A stretch of 64,000 nt of DNA from the NCBI RefSeq assembly GCF_013177735.1, contig NZ_WOEZ01000228.1:29093-93092 (forward strand), given 5' to 3'. Positions within the stretch are counted from its first letter, which is position 1. Each line of letters begins with the position of its first letter. The notes below the pieces were generated by a model that saw only the letters and a program-made list of their open reading frames with translations, made no database searches and was not told where the DNA came from. Source of the DNA: Paraburkholderia elongata (GTDB lineage: Bacteria > Pseudomonadota > Gammaproteobacteria > Burkholderiales > Burkholderiaceae). The translations under genes were made by a program, and so were the position numbers. Below, piece by piece: positions 16,405 to 25,383 of the stretch.

Positions 16405-17175
16405 ATGAAAACAACCAGAAAACGCATCATCTTCGCCGCCGTTGTAGCCGTTGTGATCCTCGCCATCGCGATCGGCCACGCCATCAAGAAGCGTAGCGGC
16501 GCCGTTGCCGCCGGCGTCGAGGCACCCTCTTCCGTCGTCGAATTCGCGCCTGACGATCTCACCACCGTCAGCCGCCGCACCCTCTCCGAAACGCTGCCGC
16601 TGACCGGTTCGCTGCGTGCCGTCACGCAAGCCGCGGTCAAATCGAAAGTGGTCGGCTCGGCGCTCAACGTGATGGTGCGCGAAGGCGATCCGGTCAAGAC
16701 CGGTCAGATCCTCGCGAAGATCGACGCCCGCGACTACGTCGCCCGCGCCGAACAGACGCGCGGCCAGATGGCAGCCATGGCCGGCCAGCTCGACATTGCC
16801 AAACAGATCGCTCGACAACAACCGCGTGCTGGTCGAAAAGTGTTCGGCACCGGCACGATCTCGGTCGGCAGCCGGCAGGACGTGCTGGTGGTCCCTGCCA
16901 CCGCCATTCGTACGGACGGCACGCGCCACAGAGCAAGCTGGTCGAGCAACCGGTAGAGACCGGCGCGACCGGCGATGCCGACGGCGACACCTGGACCGAG
17001 ATCGTCGGCGACCCGTTGGCGCTCGGTCAGCAGATCGTGAAGAACAATCTCGGCTCATTGCGGATCGGCAGCACCGTGCATGTGGTACAGCCCGCCCAAT
17101 CGGCACCTTCCGCCCAACCAGGGCTGGCCGCCCCGCAAGCGGCCAGCATGCCGGGCGCAAGCAGCGCACGCTGAC
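16405..17175 (+). pseudogene. Broken RND efflux periplasmic adaptor (membrane fusion protein)
   Basis: The first frame encodes an inner-membrane anchor (RIIFAAVVAVVILAIAIG) and the lipoyl half VREGDPVKTGQILAKIDARDY. It then loses frame near 16811, where the expected DNNRVLVEK helix is in another frame. Most of the hairpin and barrel sequence is missing at about 16838, and FGTGTISVGSRQDVLVVPATAIRTDG resumes in the first frame. A further shift at about 16925 puts the C-terminus (SKLVEQPVETGATG onward, to TGA at 17173-17175) in the third frame. At least three lesions are present and only ~770 bp remain where adaptors usually need about 1.15-1.2 kb. It sits 14 bp before an intact RND pump gene. 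Confidence 0.85.
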
Positions 17176-17189
17176 CGGAGCCCTCGCCT

Positions 17190-20100
17190 ATGTGGTTCAC
17201 CCGCATCAGCATCGGCAACCCGGTGCTCGCCACGATGATGATGATGGCGCTTCTCGTCATCGGTCTGTTCTCTTATCAGCGGCTCAAGGTCGATCAGTTC
17301 CCGGACATCGCGTTCCCCGTCGTGGTCGTGCAGACCGCGTATCCGGGCGCGTCGCCGGAATCGGTCGAGTCGGACGTCACGCGCAAGATCGAGGAAGCGG
17401 TCAACACGATCAGCGGCATCGACGAAATCACCTCGCGTTCGTACGACGCGCAGTCGGTCGTGATCGTGCAATTCGATCTTTCGGTGGACGCGGTGCAAGC
17501 CGCCCAGGACGTGCGCGACAAGATCGCGCTGATCCGCCCCGATCTGCGCGACGGCGTGAAGGACCCGCGCGTGCTGCGCTATGACCCGTCGGATATGCCG
17601 ACCATCACGGTGGCCATCTCGAACGCGCCGGGCGCGTCGCTGTCCACGCGCGATCTCACCACCGTCGCCGATCAGATCGTGCGCAAGCGGCTCGAAACCG
17701 TGCGCGGCGTCGGCTCGGTGTCGCTGGTGGGCGGCGTGAAGCGGCAGGTGCAGATCGACGTGAATCCGGAGAAGCTGCAGGCGCTTTCGATCGGCGTCGA
17801 TCAGGTGATCCGTGCAGTGCAGAACGAGAATCAGGAGATTCCGGCCGGCCCGCTCACATCGAGCAATGTCGAACAGAGCGTGCAGGTCAAAGGCCGTTTC
17901 GAGAAACCGGACGACTTCAAACGCATCATCGTCGCGCGGCGCGGCGCGCAGTCGGCGATTCCGACAGCATCATCCGCGACGCAGCCCGTCACGCTCGATC
18001 AGGTCGCCGATGTGGTGGATGGCCAGCAGGAACCGGACAGCATGGCCCTGCTGAACGGGCAGCGCGCGTTGTTCCTGTCGATCATCAAGGCGCAAGGCGA
18101 GAACACCGTGGACGTTGCGCACGGCGTGCGTGACGCCGTCGCCCTTCTGCAGCCGCAACTGCCACCGGGCGTCAAACTCGATATCACCGACGATTCGTCT
18201 ATCAACATTGAAGACAGCGTCAACGAAGTGAAGCGCACCCTGCTCGAAGGCGCGCTGCTGACGGTGCTGATCGTGTTCCTGTTCCTCGGCTCGTGGCGCA
18301 GCACGGTGATCACCGGCCTCACACTGCCGATCGCGCTGATCGGCACCTTTGCGGTGATGTACGCGTGCGGCTTCACGATCAACGTGATCACGCTGATGGC
18401 GCTGTCCTTATGCGTCGGCTTGCTGATCGACGATGCGATCGTGGTGCGCGAGAACATCGTGCGACACGTGCAGCTCGGCGCGGACCATCGCACCGCCGCG
18501 CTCGACGGCACCAAGGAAATCGCGCTCGCCGTGCTGGCGACCACGTTTTCGATCGTCGCCGTGTTCTTGCCGGTGGGCTTCATGGGCGGCATCATCGGCC
18601 GCTTCTTCCATCAGTTCGGCATCACGGTGGCCGCTGCCGTGCTGATCTCGATGTTCGTGTCGTTCACGCTCGATCCGATGCTGTCCTCCATCTGGCCGGA
18701 CCCCGATCTGCACGATGCGGACACCGGCCGCAAAGGCTATCGCTATGGACGCGTGATCGAGCGTTCCCTGCATCTTTTCGACAAGCAGATCGACCAGCTC
18801 ACCGCGTTCTATCAGCGCCTACTCGGCTGGTCGCTGAAGCATCGCGCGATCACGTTGGTCGTGGCGGCGGCCACGTTCTTCGGCAGCCTGTTTCTGGTGC
18901 CGTTCGTCGGCACCGAGTTCGTGCCGAATGCAGACTTCTCCGAAACGCAGATCGGTTTGAACACGCCGGTGGGCACCTCGCTCGAAGCGACCTCGGAGAA
19001 GGTGAAACAGGTGCAGGCGATTCTCGCCACCTACCCTGAAGTGCGCTTCAGTTACGCCACGGTCAATTCGGGCAACACGCAAGGCAAAAACACCGCGCTG
19101 ATCACCGTGCGTCTGAAAGACCGGCGCGACCGTACGCGCGGCATGGTCGAATTGAACCAGGTGTTTCGCGCGCGGCTTGCCTCGGTGGCGGGCGTGTCGA
19201 TTACCGAAATCGGCGTCCCCGACGGCGCCGGCAGCACGAAGGCGATCCAGTTGAGCTTGCAGGGCGACAACATCGACGAACTGCGCCGGCTTTCGGATGC
19301 GGCTCAAGCACGGATGGCGAAGATCCCGGGCCTCGTCGACCTCGATTCGAGTCTCAAGGCGGATAAACCGATCGTCGCGATCAATGTGAAGCGCGAACTG
19401 GCGTCCGACCTCGGTGTGGGCGTGGCAAATATCGGCACCGCATTGCGGCCGTTGCTCTCCGGCGATGCCATCAGCACATGGCGCGCGCCCGACGACCAGG
19501 ACTACGACGTCAGCGTGCGCCTGCCGCGCTCGCAGCGCGAGGACGTCGACGATCTGGCCAAGCTGATGATCGCCACCAATCGCACCGACGCAAACGGCGC
19601 ACCGGTACTGGTGCCGCTGCGGCAGATCGCGGACATCGTCAAGACGACCGGCCCCGATGTGTTGAACCGGCGTCACCTGCAGCGCGAGGTGATGCTGTCG
19701 GCGAACGTGAATGGCCGCTCGCCCGGCGAAGTGGCCGCGGACGTCGCGAAGGCGCTCGACGCGATGCATCTGCCGGCGGGCTACCACTATCGATTCGAAG
19801 GCTCGACCAAGAGCATGAACGAGTCGTTCGTGTATGCGGTGGAGGCGTTGGCGCTCGCGGTGATCTTCATCTACATGATTCTCGCGTCGCAGTTCGCGAG
19901 CTTCGCGCAGCCGCTCGCGATCATGGCGTCGCTGCCGCTTACGCTGATCGGCGTGCTAATTGCGTTGCTGCTGTTCGGCAGTACGTTGAACATGTTTTCG
20001 ATCATCGGCTTCGTGATGCTGATGGGCCTGGTGACGAAGAACGCGATTCTGCTGATCGACTTCGCGAACCAGGCGCGGCGCGGCACCTTGCTCGATGCTT

Positions 20101-20402
20101 CCGGCAAAGGTCGCGTGATGCAGCGGCGTGAAGCGCTGCTCGAAGCGGCGCGTGTGCGTCTACGGCCGATTCTGATGACCACGCTGGCGATGATCTTCGG
20201 CATGCTGCCGCTGGCGGCGGCGCTCGGCGAAGGCGGAGAGCAACGCGGGCCGCTCGGGCAGACGGTGATCGGCGGGGTGATCACATCGTCGATTCTGACG
20301 CTGGTGGTCGTGCCGGTGGTGTATACCGTGCTGGAAGATTGGGCGGATTGGCTGCGGCGCAAGTTCGGACGCAAGGCGTACGTCGTAAAGGATCAGGCAT
20401 AA
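17190..20402 (+). CDS. RND family multidrug efflux permease (HAE-1 type)
   Basis: A 1070-residue inner-membrane proton antiporter, full length for AcrB/MdtBC-type pumps, starting MWFTRISIGNPVLATMMMMAL. It has the two large periplasmic loops, the TM4 region LSLCVGLLIDDAIVVRENIVRH with the proton-relay Asp pair, and GFVMLMGLVTKNAILLIDFAN in TM10. It would export hydrophobic drugs or metabolites with an adaptor and an outer-membrane channel. The adaptor gene just upstream is a pseudogene, so function needs an adaptor from elsewhere. A tolC-like gene lies 10 kb away. A 13-bp hairpin follows. Confidence 0.93.
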   Translation: MWFTRISIGNPVLATMMMMALLVIGLFSYQRLKVDQFPDIAFPVVVVQTAYPGASPESVESDVTRKIEEAVNTISGIDEITSRSYDAQSVVIVQFDLSVDAVQAAQDVRDKIALIRPDLRDGVKDPRVLRYDPSDMPTITVAISNAPGASLSTRDLTTVADQIVRKRLETVRGVGSVSLVGGVKRQVQIDVNPEKLQALSIGVDQVIRAVQNENQEIPAGPLTSSNVEQSVQVKGRFEKPDDFKRIIVARRGAQSAIPTASSATQPVTLDQVADVVDGQQEPDSMALLNGQRALFLSIIKAQGENTVDVAHGVRDAVALLQPQLPPGVKLDITDDSSINIEDSVNEVKRTLLEGALLTVLIVFLFLGSWRSTVITGLTLPIALIGTFAVMYACGFTINVITLMALSLCVGLLIDDAIVVRENIVRHVQLGADHRTAALDGTKEIALAVLATTFSIVAVFLPVGFMGGIIGRFFHQFGITVAAAVLISMFVSFTLDPMLSSIWPDPDLHDADTGRKGYRYGRVIERSLHLFDKQIDQLTAFYQRLLGWSLKHRAITLVVAAATFFGSLFLVPFVGTEFVPNADFSETQIGLNTPVGTSLEATSEKVKQVQAILATYPEVRFSYATVNSGNTQGKNTALITVRLKDRRDRTRGMVELNQVFRARLASVAGVSITEIGVPDGAGSTKAIQLSLQGDNIDELRRLSDAAQARMAKIPGLVDLDSSLKADKPIVAINVKRELASDLGVGVANIGTALRPLLSGDAISTWRAPDDQDYDVSVRLPRSQREDVDDLAKLMIATNRTDANGAPVLVPLRQIADIVKTTGPDVLNRRHLQREVMLSANVNGRSPGEVAADVAKALDAMHLPAGYHYRFEGSTKSMNESFVYAVEALALAVIFIYMILASQFASFAQPLAIMASLPLTLIGVLIALLLFGSTLNMFSIIGFVMLMGLVTKNAILLIDFANQARRGTLLDASGKGRVMQRREALLEAARVRLRPILMTTLAMIFGMLPLAAALGEGGEQRGPLGQTVIGGVITSSILTLVVVPVVYTVLEDWADWLRRKFGRKAYVVKDQA

Positions 20403-20423
20403 GGGATAAGGCCCCGCAATGAC

Positions 20424-20452
20424 GCAACTTCGCGCGCCCCGCGCGAAGTTGC
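20424..20452 (+). terminator. Perfect 13-bp hairpin after the RND pump gene
   Basis: GCAACTTCGCGCG (20424-20436), CCC loop, then its exact complement (20440-20452), 21 bp after the pump stop. There is no T-run, so termination may be weak or the hairpin may protect the 3' end. Confidence 0.6.
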
Positions 20453-20491
20453 TACAGTAGAAGCCTTTCCCCGACCCAGCAGTCTCACATC

Positions 20492-20752
20492 ATGCGCACC
20501 ACCCGAGCCATCCACGCTGTCGAGCGGCTGAAAACCCGCAGCGGCAATCCCCAGTTCGCGGCCATCAGCCTGTCTGGCGGCCTGTTCTATCTGGTCGACA
20601 AATCGAGCGGCACGGACAAGAAAGTCTCCGATCCGCTAACGCTCGACGACTTCGTCAAGTTCGTCGACGGTTTCGGACCTCCGAAACCGCGCAAGGCGAG
20701 CAAGCTCGATATCGCTTTTGAAGAGCAGATCAGGAAGAGCAAGGGCAGCTAG
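20492..20752 (+). CDS. Small conserved-looking hypothetical protein (86 aa)
   Basis: Starts MRTTRAIHAVERLKTRSGNPQFAAISLSGGLF and ends in a basic KASKLDIAFEEQIRKSKGS tail. The middle is globular with no membrane segment or signal peptide. I do not recognise the family. It is co-oriented with, and 43 bp ahead of, the J-domain gene, so the two may be cotranscribed. Codon use looks normal for the genome, supporting a real gene. Confidence 0.65.
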   Translation: MRTTRAIHAVERLKTRSGNPQFAAISLSGGLFYLVDKSSGTDKKVSDPLTLDDFVKFVDGFGPPKPRKASKLDIAFEEQIRKSKGS

Positions 20753-20795
20753 GCAGCGCCGCACCCCGTTTTTGACTATCTAAGATATCCGCTCC

Positions 20796-21884
20796 ATGAC
20801 CAGGACTAGCGCCAGGTCCGTCAGCATCGCGCCGGACCACAATCAACCCACCCTGTCGAAGGGCCAGAAAGCGTTCAACACGCTGATCAAACAGATCGAA
20901 AAGCGGCGCGCCAGTTTGAGCGTGTGGGAGGAGTTCGCGCCGGCTTTCCAGCAAAAGTACGTGAATGAACTGCTGCCGCTGGCGCAGAAGATGCAACATC
21001 TGCGTGCGCGAATGGCGCACCTTCTCGACGAGCAGAGCAACCAGAAACGTATCACCCAGACCGAACGGCGCACCCTTTCAGCGGTGATTGTCGATCTGGC
21101 GGCGAGGTGTCTCGGGGAAGAAGATAGCGACGAGTTGAAAGCGCTATACAACCGGCACAGCGGGTCCGACTACGACGACGAAAGAGCGTCCGAGTTAGAC
21201 GAAATGAAATCGATGCTAGAGACGGTATTAGGCGTCGAGCTGGACGACATCGACATGAACTCGCCCGATGAAGTTCTGGATCGCCTGCAGGCGCATATCG
21301 AACAGGACGACGCTGCGCAAGCGGCGGAACATCAGGCGCGCCATGCGCAAAGCGCCCCGAAAAAGAAGACGGCGAAGCAAATGGCGGCCGAATTGCGCCG
21401 CGAGGAAGAAGAAGCGCAACTGAGCCGCTCGATTCGCGAGGTGTATCGTAAGCTGGCCAGCGCGTTGCATCCCGATCGCGAAACCGATCCGGAGGAACGC
21501 AAACGGAAAACTGCGCTGATGCAGCGAGTCAACGAGGCCTACAGCAAGAACAACCTGCTGCGTTTGCTCGAATTGCAGCTGGAACTGGAACACATCGATC
21601 AGAATGCGATCGATAACCTGAGCGAAGACCGGCTCAAGCATTACAACAAGATACTGAAGGAGCAGGTCGGCGAACTCGACGACGAAATCATGTTTGTCGA
21701 AATGGAATTCAAGGAACGCTACGGGCTCGACCCGATGGCTTCCATCACGCCGAAAAGGGCAATGCACGAGTTGACGGAGGATGTTTTTATGCTGCGGGAA
21801 CAGATCCGTTCGCTCGAGTACGATCTGGTGGAATTCCAGGACCTCGGCACGCTCAAGGCCTGGTTGAAAATCAGGCGGCGTTGA
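20796..21884 (+). CDS. J-domain protein of unusual architecture
   Basis: A 362-residue soluble protein. The N-terminal ~200 residues are acidic and helical (coiled-coil-like, with EEDSDELKALYNRHSGSDYDDE). A short J-domain-like segment follows, SIREVYRKLASALHPDRETD, with the HPD tripeptide at residues 225-227 and the helix RKTALMQRVNEAYSKNN after it. The C-terminal ~90 residues are helical and acidic. HPD motifs stimulate DnaK/Hsp70 ATPase, so a co-chaperone role is expected. No G/F region or zinc-finger domain is present, so it is not DnaJ or CbpA. The partner chaperone and client are unknown. Confidence 0.8.
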   Translation: MTRTSARSVSIAPDHNQPTLSKGQKAFNTLIKQIEKRRASLSVWEEFAPAFQQKYVNELLPLAQKMQHLRARMAHLLDEQSNQKRITQTERRTLSAVIVDLAARCLGEEDSDELKALYNRHSGSDYDDERASELDEMKSMLETVLGVELDDIDMNSPDEVLDRLQAHIEQDDAAQAAEHQARHAQSAPKKKTAKQMAAELRREEEEAQLSRSIREVYRKLASALHPDRETDPEERKRKTALMQRVNEAYSKNNLLRLLELQLELEHIDQNAIDNLSEDRLKHYNKILKEQVGELDDEIMFVEMEFKERYGLDPMASITPKRAMHELTEDVFMLREQIRSLEYDLVEFQDLGTLKAWLKIRRR

Positions 21885-21933
21885 AATTGAATGGCTCCCT
21901 TCGCTGCCGGGCGTGCACGTCACGTGTCCACGG

Positions 21934-23085
21934 TCAACCAGGTTCTATTGCGCGCCACTGACCGTCCGCCGCACTGCTTGCCAACACCGCATCGATGAAG
22001 CGCAGGCCCGCCACACCGTCATCCACCGTTGTGAGCAGCAGGCTTTCGGCGGGCAACGGTTGACCCGCATTCAACGCATCGATCTGTAACGCCGCATCCT
22101 TGTACAACTGCGCGAACGCTTCCAGATAACCCTCAGGATGCCCCTGTGGCACGCGCGTCGCATGCGCCGCGAGCGCGCTTTTCACGCGTCCACGCGTCAG
22201 GCGCTCTGCCGAGCCGCCCAGCGGCGTGAACCACAATTCGTTGGGATTCTCCTGATCGAAGCTCAAGCCAGCCTTCGTCCCGTACACCCGCAGACGCAGC
22301 GCATTTTCCGCGCCGCTCGCCACTTGGCTCGCCCACAGCATGCCACGCGCACCGTTCGGATAGCGCAGCATCGCCTGTACGTGGTCGTCGATACGGCGTC
22401 CCGGCACGAAGGTATGCAACTCCGCCGATAGCGACGACGGCGTCATCCCCGTCACGAAGGCGGCAAGGTGATACGCATGCGTGCCGATGTCGCCCAGACA
22501 GCCGGCAGGACCCGCTAACGACGGATCCGTACGCCAGCCTGCCTGCTTGTTCGTGCCGCTCGTTTCTATCGGTTCAGCCAGCCAGTCCTGCGCGTATTCG
22601 ACTTGCACCACGCGTATGTCGCCGAACGCACCTTTTTCGATGAGCTCGCGAGCATGGCGCACCAGCGGATAACCGGAATACGTATGCGTCAGCGCGAACA
22701 GCCTGTTCTTCTCGCGAGCGAGCTTCGCTAGCGCCTCGCCTTCCGCCAACGAAATCGCCAGCGGCTTGTCGCAGATCACATGGATGCCCGCTTCGAGAAA
22801 AGCCGTCGCCACCGGCGCATGCAGATGATTCGGCGTGACGATCGCGACTGCGTCGATACCGTCGTGGCGAACGGCTTCGGCGCGCGCCATCTCGCGCCAA
22901 TCCGCATAACTGCGCGCGATACCGGCCTCAGCCGCGCTCGCTTGCGCGCGCTGCGGATTGGACGACAACGCACCCGCCACCAGTTCGAACCGATCGTCGA
23001 GCCGCGCCGCGATCCGATGCACGGCACCGATAAACGCGCCTTGCCCGCCGCCGACCATGCCGAGCCTGAGTCTTCTTTGTGGCAT
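21934..23085 (-). CDS. Gfo/Idh/MocA family NAD(P)-dependent oxidoreductase
   Basis: A 383-residue dehydrogenase with an N-terminal Rossmann motif GMVGGGQGAFIGAVHR, then VAIVTPNHLHAPVA and the family CDKPLAISL block carrying the catalytic Lys. GCLGDIGTHAYHL supplies the C-terminal catalytic His region. AAAGGAG lies 8 nt before the chosen ATG at 23085. It is probably the oxidation step for the sugar or cyclitol imported by the ABC transporter of the same operon, paired with the isomerase gene upstream (84 bp gap). The substrate, possibly an inositol or rare sugar, is not determined. It is the last gene of the LacI-headed operon. Confidence 0.88.
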   Translation of the reverse strand: MPQRRLRLGMVGGGQGAFIGAVHRIAARLDDRFELVAGALSSNPQRAQASAAEAGIARSYADWREMARAEAVRHDGIDAVAIVTPNHLHAPVATAFLEAGIHVICDKPLAISLAEGEALAKLAREKNRLFALTHTYSGYPLVRHARELIEKGAFGDIRVVQVEYAQDWLAEPIETSGTNKQAGWRTDPSLAGPAGCLGDIGTHAYHLAAFVTGMTPSSLSAELHTFVPGRRIDDHVQAMLRYPNGARGMLWASQVASGAENALRLRVYGTKAGLSFDQENPNELWFTPLGGSAERLTRGRVKSALAAHATRVPQGHPEGYLEAFAQLYKDAALQIDALNAGQPLPAESLLLTTVDDGVAGLRFIDAVLASSAADGQWRAIEPG

Positions 23086-23169
23086 AGCCCTCACTCCTTT
23101 GCGATCAGCTTCAGCCGCTGCACGGCTAAGCCGCAGCCAACGCGCTCTCAACTCACCTAAAGATCGCAG

Positions 23170-24219
23170 TCAAATGCCAAGCACGCGTTTTAGCTGCGCC
23201 GCATCCACGCCGCTGCCTGCGAAATCATCGAACGCATGCTCGGCCACGCGAATGATGTGGCGGCGAATGAACTCTGCGCCTTCACGCGCCCCGTCCTGTG
23301 GATGCTTCAACGCGCACTCCCATTCCAGCACCGCCCAGCCCGGAAAATCGTATTGCGCCATCTTCGAGAAGATCACGCCGAAATCGATCTGCCCGTCGCC
23401 GAGCGATCGGAAGCGTCCCGCGCGTTCAACCCAGCCGCTATAGCCGCCATACACGCCTTGCTTACCGTTCGGACGAAACTCCGCGTCCTTCACATGGAAC
23501 GCCTTGATGCGCTCGTGATAGATGTCGATGAACGCAAGATAGTCCAGTTGCTGCAAGACGAAATGACTCGGGTCGTAGAGGATGTTCGCGCGCGGGTGCT
23601 GTTTCACCGTGTCCAGAAAGCGCTCGAAGGTCACGCCGTCGTGCAGGTCCTCGCCAGGGTGCAACTCGTAGCACACGTCCACGCCCGCTTCGTCAAACGC
23701 ATCGAGAATCGGCGTCCAGCGGCGCGCGAGTTCGTCGAAGGCGGCTTCTACCAAACCTGCGGGACGCTGCGGCCATGGATAGAGATAAGGCCACGCCAGC
23801 GCGCCGGAAAACGACACGTGGGTGTTCAAGCCCAAACGTTGCGACGCCTTTGCCGTCAGCTTCATCTGATCAACCGCCCACTGCGTGCGCGCAGCAGGAT
23901 TGCCGCGCACATGCTGCGCCGCAAATCCGTCGAACAACGTGTCATAGGCCGGGTGCACGGCGACGAGTTGCCCTTGCAGATGCGTCGACAGTTCGGTGAT
24001 CGTCACGCCCGCATCTTCCGCGATCTCACGCAGCTCGTCGCAATAGGCCTGACTCGCCGCCGCCTGATCGAGATCGATCAGGCGCGTATCGCACGGCACC
24101 TGGATCCCCTTGAAGCCGAGACTCGCGGCCCAGCCAGCCAGATGCGCGAGGTTGTCGAACGGCACCTCGTCGCCCATGAACTGGGCGAGAAAAATCGCCG
24201 GCCCTTTGATGGTTTTCAT
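23170..24219 (-). CDS. Sugar phosphate isomerase/epimerase (AP endonuclease 2 fold)
   Basis: A 349-residue TIM-barrel protein starting MKTIKGPAIFLAQFMGDEVPFD. The metal-binding Glu/His/Asp positions fit the xylose-isomerase-like family: VCYELHPGEDLHDG, LYDPSHFVLQQLDYL and HVKDAEF. Members act on keto-sugars or inosose-type compounds (IolE/IolI-like). It sits between the ABC binding protein and the Gfo/Idh dehydrogenase in one operon, which points to catabolism of the transported compound. The start at 24219 avoids a low-quality N-terminal extension. Confidence 0.85.
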   Translation of the reverse strand: MKTIKGPAIFLAQFMGDEVPFDNLAHLAGWAASLGFKGIQVPCDTRLIDLDQAAASQAYCDELREIAEDAGVTITELSTHLQGQLVAVHPAYDTLFDGFAAQHVRGNPAARTQWAVDQMKLTAKASQRLGLNTHVSFSGALAWPYLYPWPQRPAGLVEAAFDELARRWTPILDAFDEAGVDVCYELHPGEDLHDGVTFERFLDTVKQHPRANILYDPSHFVLQQLDYLAFIDIYHERIKAFHVKDAEFRPNGKQGVYGGYSGWVERAGRFRSLGDGQIDFGVIFSKMAQYDFPGWAVLEWECALKHPQDGAREGAEFIRRHIIRVAEHAFDDFAGSGVDAAQLKRVLGI

Positions 24220-24311
24220 CGTACGGTTCCTCGAACTATGGCGCGCCTGCCATGCCTCTGCGTCATACCTTTGCGACAAACACATGGCAAGCGCACTCCG
24301 GATGCCCGGGA

Positions 24312-25274
24312 TCAGAACGGCGAGTCAGGAAAATAGAACTGCTGCGCGTTTTCCTTCGTGATCAGCACCGACGGAATGATCGTGGTCGGCGGCAGTTTGT
24401 CGCCCTTCAGACGCGCTTCGGCGGTGAGCTTGATCGCGTCGTAGATGAATTTCGGCGAGTACGAGACGTCCGCCTTGATCATCGGCGCGCCGTCCATCAC
24501 GTTCTTCACCATGCCCTTCGATCCCGCTCCGCCGAAGACGATCTTGATGTCGGTACGCTTGGCCTGCTCGATCGCCTTGAGGACCCCCACGGCCATGTCG
24601 TCGTCGGCAGCCCAGACCGCGTCGATGTGCTTGAAGCGCGTGAGGTAGTCCTGCATCACCTTGAACGCGTCGTCGCGATTCCAGTTCGCGTACTTGGCGT
24701 CGAGAATCTTGATGTTCGGATACGCCTTCAGCACACCCGTAAATGCGGTCCAGCGTTCGTTGTCGAGCGTCGTCGGAATGCCGCGCAGCGCGACGATGTC
24801 GCCCTTGCCATCGAGCGCTTTCGCCAGATACTCGGCGGGAATCTTGCCGAACGCGGTGTTGTCACCCGCAACGTAGGCGTCCTGTGCGCTGGTGTCAGTC
24901 AGACCGCGATCCACCACCGTCACGAACACACCCTTCTTCTTCACCTGGGCAACAGGCTGCGTAAGCGAGGCCGATTCGAACGGGAAAATCACCAGCGCAT
25001 TGATCTTGTTCACCGTCACCAGATCCTGCAACTGGTTCGCCTGTTCAGGCGCGCCGGCCGCGGTCTTCACGATCACTTTCAGATCGGGATGCGCTTTCTC
25101 CAGATCGGCTTTCGCCTTGTTCGCCCACCAGACGATGCCGCCCGTAAAGCCGTGGTCGGCTGTCGGAATCGCGACGCCCAGCGTGACTTTTTCATCGGCA
25201 CGCGCGACGCCTGCCGTGCCCAGTATCCCCAACGCCAGCATGCCGGCGCCGACCGCTCGAATGACCTGCTTCAT
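24312..25274 (-). CDS. Sugar ABC transporter periplasmic binding protein (RbsB-like)
   Basis: A 320-residue type I binding protein. AGGAGA precedes the ATG at 25274, giving a signal peptide ending GVARA. The mature part starts DEKVTLGVAIPTADHGFTGGIVWW, and the RbsB-family blocks VVDRGLTD, AGDNTAFGKIPAEYL and AVWAADDDMAVG follow. It would capture a monosaccharide or cyclitol for the permease and ATPase encoded upstream in the same operon. The ligand cannot be read from sequence. Confidence 0.9.
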   Translation of the reverse strand: MKQVIRAVGAGMLALGILGTAGVARADEKVTLGVAIPTADHGFTGGIVWWANKAKADLEKAHPDLKVIVKTAAGAPEQANQLQDLVTVNKINALVIFPFESASLTQPVAQVKKKGVFVTVVDRGLTDTSAQDAYVAGDNTAFGKIPAEYLAKALDGKGDIVALRGIPTTLDNERWTAFTGVLKAYPNIKILDAKYANWNRDDAFKVMQDYLTRFKHIDAVWAADDDMAVGVLKAIEQAKRTDIKIVFGGAGSKGMVKNVMDGAPMIKADVSYSPKFIYDAIKLTAEARLKGDKLPPTTIIPSVLITKENAQQFYFPDSPF

Positions 25275-25383
25275 GGTTGTGTCTCCTGTGTCGATCCATG
25301 CCACATAGTTGCGTTTATGAGGCGTTCATGCGCCCCGATTCTCGAACTTGCCGTTGTATTCCTTGAAGCTCAACGCTTACTAC

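Noticed and set aside
23236..24336. 366-codon open frame on the plus strand
   Set aside because: Antisense to the isomerase gene, with no recognisable protein features.
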